In this document: piece by piece, positions 51,836 through 62,428 of the stretch | Position numbering within the stretch: position 1 is the stretch's first letter | Layout of the letters: the number at the start of each line of letters is the position of its first letter | DNA from: Paulownia fortunei | Taxonomy: Eukaryota; Streptophyta; Magnoliopsida; Lamiales; Paulowniaceae | Assembly: GCA_019321725.1 (NCBI GenBank) | Contig: CM033108.1 | Span: forward strand, 4,224,001-4,288,000 | Direction: 5' to 3' | DNA: 64,000 bases | Made by a program: the position numbers and the translations under genes | The notes under the pieces: generated by a model | Told to the model about the DNA's origin: nothing | The model's database searches: none | What the model saw: the letters and a program-made list of their open reading frames with translations, nothing else

Positions 51836-54041
51836 TGTTGGTTCGCTATAATCGCAGGGGTATACGCAGCGGAAAATTAAAATTTTTATTAAACATAAAT
51901 TTAACCCCTTTGATTCGAAAGCGATTTTAACGATCGTGCTTATTCAAGTGAATATATAAATAAATATAAAATCGGATTATACCTTTCGTGCACTCCAGTT
52001 GTTGTAGGGAATGAGGCAATCAATTGCTTATCCTGAACTATCAGAACTCGCAGGGATCTAAATGTCTCCCCTCTATCAGGTCCACGATACGGAAAGCAAC
52101 ACCAATCAAAAGGATTCGCTAGTATCCTTTTAATTGTTTACTAATCTAGAACCGGAGTATTTTTCAAAAACAATAAAGATTGATTCTTTAAGTTCTTGAA
52201 ACAATAATACGAAGAAAATAACAAGAAACTGATTTTATTTTCCTTTCTTTTCTTTTCTTGAAGAGTAAAAATAGAAGACTTTAAACAAAATATTTTTGCT
52301 CAAATTTTTGAATTGAATTATGTAATTTTCATCCCTCATATATATAGGGCTGAAAATTTTAATCCTTTTCCAACTCTTGAAAATTTTTCTATTTTGAACT
52401 ACTTCAAAACCTTATCTTGGAAGGATTCCAAATCTTCCAAAAACTCTTCTTTTTTCACTCTTCTATTGTATGTGGACTAATTTGAGACTACATTAATCAT
52501 CAAAATTGTCTACATACATTGTTGATATTAATTTGAACTTTTCAAATAATATCAAGATAGATATATATCATATATATATACTATAATTATATTTATACAT
52601 AAATTAAATCTTAGTGGCCTATTTTATCCTATAAAATTGGTCACTATATTTATTTATCTATAAATATGTTAATTAAATAAATCATATTTATTTAATTTAT
52701 TCTCTTCATACTTTAGTGGGCTTCTTAAGTAATCCACATTTATTTTGGGCTTGAACTCAAAAATTCCCAAATCAATTCAATTGATTCAATCCCAATTTAA
52801 TCAATCCAATTGATTAATTTAATTTACTCCAATTGGGCTTTCTAATCAAATTAGATCCAATTAAATAATCCAATTACTTAATTGAATAATTTAATTTAAC
52901 TATTAAATTAAATAGAACCCTGAATTAATTAATTGATCAGTATTAATTAATTAATTTCCAACCATTGGATAAAATCTAAAATTAAAAATGTTACTTTCCA
53001 TAAAGATGTGTGACCCTCTTAGGTTCACTACTAAGCTAGTAGTGAGTTTGCAACATTTGCAACTTATGAATAACAATTATTCCAATTAATTAATCTAATT
53101 AATTAATCCGCTTGGAATCAACTCCTTAATTCCTAAAACCTCACTATCCATGAAAATACCTAGCAAGTAATCATGACAAACTAGTCTTAGGTGAAATAAC
53201 GAGTAAACCTATTTCAGTTGCGAGTACCATATACGTACGGTCCTTTCCAGAGCTAATCTCCTGATTGAATCTAAGGCATAGATTATAAGTCGAAACCCTA
53301 AATGATTCAATTACTGTAATCTCATTTCAAGTTCCAATGATTCTTGATGAATCACAATTCATTCTGCTTTGGCCAAGGTCTTTAAATCACGAACTATGAA
53401 AACACAGGAGATTCCCTTGTTTAAAAAGACAAGTGTCGAATTCTATGTTGGCCACTGACAAACCTCCATGCACACCAGTGCAACACCCAACATACCCCCT
53501 TTGTGATTGTCAAGCAATCAGAAGATATATCAAAGTGGTGTAGGATGCACACAAGGCTACAGCTTATAGATAAAGTTGTGCAGAAGATATATGTCGTGTA
53601 TTATCACAACACAGAAATTCTTATTTCGACGGGCAAAGCCTCCAACTAAGAATTTATTGCGGCCAATATTCGGTGTACTTATTCCTTAACAAGCACCCAC
53701 ATATATGCACTTACGTCTCTACGCTAATGCCAATGGAATGTGACATCCTCGTCTTACGAGCATGCATTATATGTACGAGTCTTACTGAGCTATTTGATGT
53801 CCCATCTCAAAAAACTCTCGACTCAGAACTTATTTAAAACCAAAGCCTTAGAGGCATGTTCCATGATCGCCATCATATGCGCGACCATGCCTCGTAGCTA
53901 AATTTGGTCTAACGACTTTATCTAATGTGCAGAAATAAAAAATGCAAGACATAAGATAAAGAAAATGCATTTTTATTAATATGATTTCCAATAAGATTGT
54001 CTTTACAAAAGCAAAAGAGTATAATACACCCAATCTAATTG
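51836..54041 (-). repeat. Element A: 5' LTR, lacking its outermost ~26 bp
   Basis: Matches 44111-46303 along almost its whole length. It breaks off after CCCAATCTAATT, where the sequence passes into the remaining half of the B LTR. Confidence 0.88.
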
Positions 54042-54485
54042 TTCAGTATCATAGCTAGGAAATTCTCATTTGACAAACAATATTTTGCAATTGAGAATTT
54101 TCCCAGTAGGTTGTTCAGTGTACTTGTTCCCTAACAAGCACCTAGACACATACAGTAACGTCCCTACACCAAATCTATAAAATGAGATATTCTCTTTTCG
54201 AGTATGCATCGTCTGTGCGAGTCTATCGTGCTAATTAAAATCTCATCTTAATGAACCCCAGACTCAAAATATATTTAAGATCAAAGCCATAAAGACATAT
54301 TCCATGATCACCATCGTATGCATAACCATACCCCATAGCTAAAAATGATATATGGACTTTATCTGATTGATAAAAATGAATAAAGATAAAGAAATACTTT
54401 TTATTTGTTTAAATATTGAATAAAACTATTTTTACAAAAGTATAAAAGCTCACCACTAATTGGCTCGTCGGGCACTACTCTAACA
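54042..54485 (-). repeat. Element B: 5' LTR, outer part
   Basis: Matches about 37870-38314 of the B 3' LTR and ends CTCTAACA at 54485 (TGTTAGAG on the minus strand). It completes B on the right side of A. Confidence 0.85.
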
Positions 54486-55843
54486 TAAAACACGATTGGT
54501 CGCAAAAGATTATACTTAGAAGCAAAGAATTGATTATGATGAATCATTCTGGTCAGTAGCAATGCTTAAATCCATACGAATTCTGCTGGCCATATCTGCG
54601 TATTATGACTACGAGATATGGCAGATGGATGTGAATACCATTTTGCTTAATGAAAACATTAAAGAAGAAATATTTATGAGGCAGCTTGAAGGCTTCATAT
54701 CCAAAGGGAGGAAGCAAAAGGTTTGCAAGTTTCAGAGATCCATTTATGGACTCAAGCAGACTTCCTAAAATTAGAACATCCGATTTGATGAGACAATCAA
54801 ATCCCTTGATTTCCACAAAACTTGGATGAACTTTATGTCTACAAGAAGGTTTGTGGGAGCGCAGTGACATTTATTGTGCTATACGTTGACAACATTCTAC
54901 TCATTAGAAATGATGTAGGGATATTGTGGTCAACTAAGATTTGATTATCTAACCAATTCTCCATAAAGGATTTAGGAGAAACATCCTTTATTCTGGGAAT
55001 AAAGATCTATAGAAATAAATACAAAAGGATGGTCAGACTTTCTCAATCCATGTTTATAGACAAAATGCTAAAGAGGTTTAGCATGGAGAAATCCAAATGA
55101 GGATTCATGTATGAGTTATCGCATTTCTCTCTCTAAATTTATGTCCCCAAAGACTATTGTGGAGAGAGAAATAATGACTTGCATACCTTATGTATCTATC
55201 ACTAGAAGCATAATGTATGGTATGCTATATATAAGGCCAGATGTCGTCACTAATAGATATCAGTCCAATTCATGTGAGGAGCATTGGAAAGCTATGAAGA
55301 TAATTCTTAAGTACTTGAGAAAGAGTAAAGATATCTTTCTTGTATACGACTCTAGAGAACTAAAACTAGAAGGTTGTACCGACTCGAGTTTTTAGTCCAA
55401 TATAAATGACTCAAAGTCAATATCTGGATACATATTCACTATAAATAGTGGTGCTGTCAGTTCCAAGCAAGAGACGACCACAGATCCCACTACTGAGGTT
55501 GAATACATTGCTACATGTAATGCAGCAAAGGAAGTTGTTTGGATAAGGAACTTCATCCAAGGCTCAGGTGTAGTTTCATCCATTATTGATCCCATATTGA
55601 TATCCTGAGATAACAACGGAGCTATTGGAAGCAAAAGAACTAAGATTTCATCAAAGATCCAAGTATATAATATGGTGATACCACCTAATTAGAGTGGTCA
55701 TTGGTAGAGGCGATATTATAGTCGAAAGAGTCATTTCGACAGAAAATATAGCAGACCCACTGACCAAACCCCTAACACATAAGGTATTCGGTGGATATGG
55801 GTCTGAGATACATGGTTAATTAGCACTAGGACAAGTGGAAAAG
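54486..55843 (+). pseudogene. Element C: RT and RNase H, right part
   Basis: Resumes the frame interrupted at 36145 with a decayed ARLVAKDYT, then [20 protein letters not shown] and EIWQMDV (54562 on), [10 protein letters not shown], a decayed YVDN (catalytic YVDD changed) near 54885, the SRYQSN and ILKYLR region (55255-55320), and the RNase H parts TDSSF (55380) and TTEVEYIA (about 55491-55514). It ends ADPLTKPL near 55770. Stops and frameshifts are spread throughout, more than in A and fewer than in E. Confidence 0.85.
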
Positions 55844-57943
55844 TGTTAGAATAGTATCCGACACGCCAATTAGATTGGGCATCTTTTGTACTCTTGTATT
55901 AGTAAATAGTTTATTTTCAAATCATATTATTAAAATAGGTATTCTATCTTTACTTACATATATAATTAAATAAATTCCCTATACCAAACTTGGCTATGGG
56001 GCATAATCGCGCATATAATGACGATCATTAATTATGTCTCTATGGCATTGATCTTAAATTAGTTTCAGGTCAAGGGTTTTATAAGATGGGACATCAAATA
56101 GTTCAATAAGACTCGTGATACGATGCATGCTCGCATAAAGAGGATATATCACTCCATTGACATCGGCGTAGCAATGCTAGTGCATGTATATGGGTGCTTG
56201 TTAGAGAACCAGTACACCAAACTTGACTGTTGGAAATTTTTAGTTGGAGCCATTTATCGATGTAAGAATTTTCATATTATGATAGTATATGACTACTCCT
56301 TAGACTTGAGGTACTATGTTAGCCTTATGTTAGACTTGAGGCACAATGGTAGCCTTATCCATATTGTATTTTGATATATCTTTTGATTGCTGACAATCAC
56401 AAAAGGAATATATTGTATATTACATTTGTGTGGATGGAGGTTAACAAGTAACCGACAAAGGATCCGTCACTTATCTAGTAGAAAAAGTGAATTTTCAATA
56501 TTTTCATAGTTCATGATTCAGAAGTCCTTGGCCAAGGCAGGATGAATGTTAGATGGGGTTTTCTAATGATTCTTCATAAGTTATTGGAACTTGAAATAGA
56601 ATCATAGTTATTAAGTCATTTATGATTTTGACTTATAAGCCATACCCTAGACTCAATCGGGTGATTAGTTGATGGAATGAGCTTACATGTATGGTAATCG
56701 TAACTGACATAGGTTCACTCGCTATTTCACCTAAGACTAGGTAGTCATGATACACTTGGTAGGTGTTCACATGACTTGTGAGGTTTTTAGAATTAAAGAA
56801 TTAATTCCAAGAAGATTAATTAATTAAAATAATTGTTATTCATAAGTTGCAAATATTACAAGTGCACTACTAGCTTAGTTCTAAACCTAAAAGGTCATAC
56901 AATTTGGGATGGAACATTTCTAATATAGAATTTGATCAGAGGAGTTAAATTCAATTAATTAATAGAGATTAATTAATTAGAGACTTAATTTAATTGAAAG
57001 GGTTGAATTAATTATTTAATTAAATAATTAGATTATTTAATTAGGCTTAATAAGATTAGAAAACTCAATTGGAATGAAATAATTGATTGATTAGATCAAT
57101 TAATCATAGCCTTAAATTAATTTAATTATTAAATTAATTTATTCAATTAAATAATTAAATTATTTAATTGACCTTAATATGATTAGATGGGCTTGATGGA
57201 ATTAAATTAATTGATTAAAATCAATTAATTGAATTTGAGCTCAATCAATTAATTAAAGTAATTATTGGATTTAATTAATAGTCTAAGCCCAATTTAAAGT
57301 GACCCATTAGGAGAGGCCCACTAGAGTTGTTGGAAGATTATGAAAAACTAAGAATAAAATATTCCTGGAATTATCTTATTTGATTAGATAAAATATCTCA
57401 TTGTATATTTAGATGATACAAGAGGATATGTGATATCCTCAGAGATAGAGTTGAAAATTTTTGGGAGACTACGAGATCAACAAAAATCCTCCAACATATA
57501 AAAGGAAGTGGCCGAAAATTCTAAGTAGTGTGACTCTTAGAGTTTCAGCCATTAACAACAAAAGAAAAAGAAACATTTTCTCTCAAACCCTCTTCTTTTT
57601 TCTTCATTCAATCAAAAGTTTTGTCTTTTGATTGAAAGTATTTGAATCTTATTACAACCTATTGGTTTAAGAATTGATACTTAGAATAACTCTGAAAACT
57701 AGATTAGTAAAGAATTAGAATTGCTAAAGATATTCTAGTTCTGTATTTTTGCCCGAAGTGTGGACTTCGTTAGAGGGGAGATATTTAGATCCCTGCGAAT
57801 CACTTCTTCTACAACCGGAGTGCTTAAATATATAAATCAAAAACCTTTTTTTATTTAGTTCAGATAATTGAAATACAACAATACTTTATTTTTAATTTTT
57901 AAAATTTCTGCTGCGCACATCGTATGGTTACTTGAACCCAATA
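55844..57943 (+). repeat. Element C: 3' LTR
   Basis: Runs from TGTTAGAATAGTATCC, just after the purine tract GGACAAGTGGAAAAG, to GAACCCAATA. About 2.1 kb. It shares order and motifs with the LTRs of A, B, E and F. It borders the leader of element F, so C lies within F. Confidence 0.8.
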
Positions 57944-58917
57944 AACAGTTACAAATGAAGGTATACAAGAGAGAGATAGAAGTACATCAAGAATCAAAAT
58001 AGGGAAAAGTGAGACACACAAACCTCATTTTAAATGAAACCCAAAAAATAACCAGTAAGTACATAAAATTAAACCAATTATATTGGCTTAGGCTCTATGA
58101 TCATGCAACAACATGCTTAACAAATAGTCATTAAATGGGAGTTAAAGCATGTAAATTTACTGATTACGTTACATGCTAATTCTTTCAAATTCGGGAATTG
58201 AGAAAAAATATTTTTTTATGAAAAATATTTTTTTATAGACTAAAATTAATATTTAATTTTAAAACAAAAAAAATCACATAATAATTAAGCAACGAGACAG
58301 GAAGAGACAACAACCCAAGGCTGCTACTCGTCAGGTGGCAGACTGCCAAGCAGCCAACCAGTGGTTGTGCACGTGACAAGCGGCCAGAGGCACCCGTTGT
58401 GTGCCCTAGTGCCCATAGGTCGGGTGCTTGCGTGCCTGGGCAGCCCACCTGTCGAGTGCCTATCTGCCCGTTGTGTGGCTTTCGCTAGCACATCGAGTGG
58501 TTGGTAGCCCCAGATTTTTGTTTTTTATGTTGTCCAAGAATTTAGGGTTTTCACAAAATCTTAATTTCTTGATTTTTTGATTTCATGATCTTATCAAGAA
58601 TTCTTTATTTCTTGATCTTATCAAGAAATCTTGAAAACATAATCAAAAAACTAATTTTTTGATTAAGAAATGAACTTTTTGATTTTTATTTCTTGCCACT
58701 GTTTCAAGAAATTCGAAATTTCACAAATTTTGAAATTCATAAATCAAGAAATCTAATTTCTTAATTTTTCTTGTTTCTTAAAATATTTTAATAATTAAAA
58801 TGATTAATTAACTTTATCCCAAACAAAAAATTAATTCTCAAAATGCACATATAAATATTTAATTTATCACTTAAATTAAATAAATATAATCGTGAAGGCA
58901 TTTAAAATGCATACTAA
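57944..58917 (-). mobile_element. Element F: copia leader remnant
   Basis: Matches the leader of element B (about 43080-43660) in the same orientation, for example the GGCTCTATGATCATGC block and AAAGCATGTAAATTTA. A G+C-richer block with GGGTGC and GTGCC repeats lies at 58310-58510. The primer site next to the LTR is decayed. Element C interrupts F at 57943, and the gag and pol of F are not in the window. Confidence 0.7.
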
Positions 58918-61075
58918 TGTTGGGTTTGTGTGGCCCTATGATGCGAAACGCAATGAAAATTTAAAAAATTAAAAACAACACATCACATGTGAAATAAGAC
59001 ATCCCAAAACGAATGCAATTGATCGAATTATACGTTTTAATACCTTGTGTAAGAAAGTTTCAAAAACTTTACTTGAATTGCACTCCGGTTGAAACTTTGA
59101 CTAAATTGCATTCTACCTGATGTAGGGATTGAAATGATTCAAATCGTTATCCGAGAAATAAAAAATTTTCAAGTTCTTCAATTCAAACCCCTTTGATTGA
59201 AAACTAATTCACTTTCACGATTTCAAATGTTATCCCTCTAATGGTATCCATATCTTGAATTCCCACTAGCAACCGAATCCTATGCTACTAATTTTTTATT
59301 TGAGGATTCTATTATAGAATGATTTTATTTGGAACAAGAACACACTAACTATTAGCATTTTAAATGTTTAATTTAATTTTGAATTCAACAATTGAATCAA
59401 GAATTAAACTAAGCAAATGGTTGGCGAACTTTTGGGAATAGAATGAGAAAGAAGAGACGAATTTTTTGGGATGAAGAAAAAGTTTTTCTTCTAGAGAGAG
59501 GGGGTCGTTTCTCATGTTTTTCCAGTAGAAAATCTATAGTAAAAAAGTCCCCTAAAAATGTCAAAAAAGTTGCTAGCTCCCTCAGGTCCTTTTATGTAAG
59601 ATTCTTTTTTCTTTCTTATCCCAACTCTATTGGAAAGTTTCCTTATCTCTTTATGACTTTCCTTCTTCCTTATTGCCTTTTAGGAGTTAGATTCTCAATT
59701 CAATTTCCTAATAGGCTTCCTATAATACCATACCTAATGGTCAATGCCTAATTAATTAATTAGGCCTCAGCTTAAATGATCCAATTATTAAATTAATTCA
59801 TTTAATGAATTAAATGAATTAATTAGGCTAATCTTAATTAATTTATCCAATCAATTAATTAAATATTTCAATTGGACCCTCTAATCCGATTAGGTCCAAT
59901 CAATTAATTTAATTAATTAATTTAACTATTCAACACTTGAATTGATTTAAGCTCCATTGATTAATCACATTAATTAATTTAATTCAACAGTTGGATTAAT
60001 TTCTAGACTAGAATGGACTTATTCAAGTTTTGTGTATGACCTCTTAGGTTCACTCTAAATTAGCCGTGACTCATAATTCTTGTGACTTAGTTGAATAATT
60101 AATTATTTTGATTAACTAATTTAATTAATTAATTCTCTTAAAATTAACTCATTAATTCCAAGAACCCACAAATCATTAGAAGCACCTAACACTGCATCAT
60201 GACTCCTAGTCTTAGGTAAAGATGCGAACATATTCCAATTACGAATACCATGGAAGTATGGTCCTTCTATCATATAATTTTCTGAATAAGCCTAGGACTT
60301 GGATTATTAGTCAAAACTCCAATAATTCAACAACTAAGTATTCATTCCTAGTGGCTTGATTCGATGATGAACAATTAAAAAACTTCTCATCTAATTTTTA
60401 TCTGACCTTGACTAAGGATTTTAGAGTTAAGTACAATGGAACACATAGAAAATTCATCTATTTATCTAGATAGGTGACAGATCCTTTGTTGGCCACTCAT
60501 TAACCTTCACACATGAAGATGTTATACCTAATGTAAACTCCTTACAATTGTCAATCGAAAAATACATCAAGTGCAACATGTCATGCAAAAGGTTACCATA
60601 GTGCCTCAAGTCCAATGACTAATTCTTGCACTATTGTAATGAGAAAATTGCATTCAACAATGGAATATTTCCAATTCGGAATTTTCAGGTGGGGTAATTC
60701 AGTGTACTTGTTCTCTAATAGGCACCTACATACATGCACTAGTGTCTCCACACTAATGCCCATGGAATGAGACATTCTCCTTTCGAGTCTGTATCGTATA
60801 CGTAAATTTCAACAAGATCATTGATGTCACATCTCAATAATCCTTGACTTAAAATATTTTAAGACCACAACCTTGGAGCCATATTTCACGATCGTCATCA
60901 TATACGCGATCATGCCCCATAGCTGTATGTGATCTAAAAAAAAAGACTTCTTCTAATTTTTTATAATAAATCTAAGATGAAGATTGTTATTTAATGATAT
61001 TATTATGAATAAGATTAATTTCATAAGAGTATAAGGATGGCTAAATTAATTTACTCGTCGAGTAGTACTTTAACA
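58918..61075 (-). repeat. Element F: 5' LTR
   Basis: On the minus strand it runs from a decayed TGTTAAAGTACTACTCG to CAAACCCAACA, about 2.16 kb. It shares the order of blocks of the other copia LTRs in the window (GCCCCATAGCT, TTAACCTTCACACATGAAGA, CCTCTTAGGTTCACT), at higher divergence. Confidence 0.8.
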
Positions 61076-61127
61076 TATGCGTCTTATCATTACGACCATG
61101 AATAATTATTTTATAATCTTTTGGAAA

Positions 61128-61448
61128 CTAAAAGCGACGTCTTATGGATAAGGCATCACGATCTTGTACAATAAAGCTTATTAACATCCAAGGTTTAGGT
61201 GGTTCGGGTTTGGGTTCAGACTCTTCAGATTCCTCGGAAGAATCATCAAAAGTGTCCTCGATCCTCACGACCACCTTGGGATCTTTGTTTTGGCATGAAG
61301 TGCTTGCTTCTAGGTCTTGATCCTCCCGAAGGGGTCCAGTAATGCCATCGTCCAATGAGCTTGAGCTCGAGTCCTGGATATTAAATAAGGCAAGGTCACG
61401 TGATCAAAACGTATTATGAGTTCGTTCAAATGATATACATGAAGACAT
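61128..61448 (-). pseudogene. Antisense reading frame next to a gypsy LTR
   Basis: A frame of 107 codons starts ATG at 61448 with MSSCISFERTHNTF, meets one TGA at codon 15 (CGA to TGA type change), then stays open to 61128. It contains a Ser run (QDSSSSSLDD), an acidic part (DDSSEESEESEPKPEPPKP) and ends ALSIRRRF. An upstream TATA box lies at 61621-61633. It runs antisense to the LTR and purine tract at 61735-62178. Some plant Tat-lineage elements carry an antisense gene in this place; that assignment is an inference. The frame is cut off before the LTR of F, so only the N-terminal part is present. The protein family is not recognised. Confidence 0.4.
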
Positions 61449-61620
61449 GATAAAATGAAGAAGTATGAATTATTAAAAAAAGGAGAATAGCCAAAGGAAA
61501 CGTGAAAATAACTCCTAGAGAAAGCGTTGAAGTTCGAAGATGAAACGCTACGGACTTTGCTCCAAGCTCACCACAACTTGAGAAAGTTGAAAATGGCAAA
61601 GTAAAAAATGTTTGACTATA

Positions 61621-61633
61621 GCTTTATTTATAA
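61621..61633 (-). promoter_or_regulatory. TATA box upstream of the antisense frame
   Basis: Minus strand TTATAAATAAAGC lies about 175 bp upstream of the ATG at 61448, in a spacing typical of a plant promoter and leader. Confidence 0.4.
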
Positions 61634-61734
61634 GCAGAGTAAAAAGGAGCGGGGTAGATCCAACAGTTAGAAATGAGTGGTTGACACGTAGACGGATCGC
61701 TTTAGCTGACAAGAGCTACAAAAGCTCTTGACAG

Positions 61735-62178
61735 TTGGGGAGTAATGATGAGTATACTCTTGATTTTACTATTCTGCCCTTAGAAGAATGTTATTATGTG
61801 CACTTCTATCTGGGTCCCAACCGACTTGTCTGTATGGTTAGGGTCGAACCCGACTTCATGACCATTGATCACGTCACAAAGTACAAATGAAGACTCACTC
61901 AATTAACAACACTTGTCGTGCAACATGTGGTGAACAAGTGATTATACCCCTATAAATATCCCAAGATGCTATATTAAAAAAAATAACTTAACTTTTGGTA
62001 TTTCATATTTATTTGTTCATATTGAACTCCATATTATTTCCGAACTCAACCTAACTTAAGTATTAGAAAATTTTAATTGGGATAACCCCAACAAACCTGA
62101 CGTATTTTTCGATATAGATCAACTTGGATACTTGAGAGTTAGGTCGATTCGACCCCGATCAGTTTGATAATTGCTCAT
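61735..62178 (+). mobile_element. Probable gypsy-type 3' LTR with purine tract
   Basis: The purine-rich tract AGTTGGGGAGTAA (61735-61747 approx.) is followed by TGATGAGTATACTC. The segment ends near CAGTTTGATAATTGCTCA, about 430 bp later. The interior has a CTATAAATAT TATA-like site (61952), an AACTTAACTTTTGG stretch and a final TCGACCCCGATCAGTTT block, like short plant gypsy LTRs. No second copy is in the window, so the call rests on layout alone. Confidence 0.4.
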
Positions 62179-62428
62179 TACATACATATACTGATAGAGT
62201 TTCTCAAGCTTTTGGGCTTGGGCCCATTAGATTGGGATTTTTCAGATATTGGACTCGCGTCAATATTGTATTTCATTATGTCACTAAAAAAATAATAAAT
62301 AAATAAATAAAGGTTTGATTCCGACAAATTTGTTAGTATAGTATTGTACTTATACACAGGAGAACAAACATTGCACACTATCAATATACGTAATCCAATT
62401 GTTCACAAGTACCTGTATCAAATCTTTA

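Larger units (their letters stand above)
44111..54041 (-). mobile_element. Element A: youngest copia retrotransposon, nested in the 5' LTR of B
   Basis: The LTRs are 44111-46329 (3') and 51836-54041 (5'), 2219 and 2206 bp and very similar by eye. The interior is 5.5 kb with an initiator tRNA-Met primer site at 51820-51835 and a purine tract at 46330-46345. The first ~26 bases of the 5' LTR are missing at the outer end, together with about 30 bases of the host LTR, so no target duplication can be read. A block near 53560-53600 in the 5' LTR differs sharply from its counterpart near 45826-45865. Coding is close to intact in RT and RNase H. Confidence 0.9.
36146..54485 (-). mobile_element. Element B: copia retrotransposon, nested in C and split by A
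   Basis: The 3' LTR is 36146-38314 and the interior 38315-43667. The 5' LTR is 43668-44110 plus about 54042-54485, with element A between. The insertion into C left CAAAG at 36141-36145 and TAAAA at 54486-54490, a 5-bp target duplication with two C-to-T type changes. The 5' LTR has also lost about 1.25 kb, the counterpart of 36297-37550. Primer site and purine tract are present. All coding domains are recognisable but broken. Confidence 0.88.
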
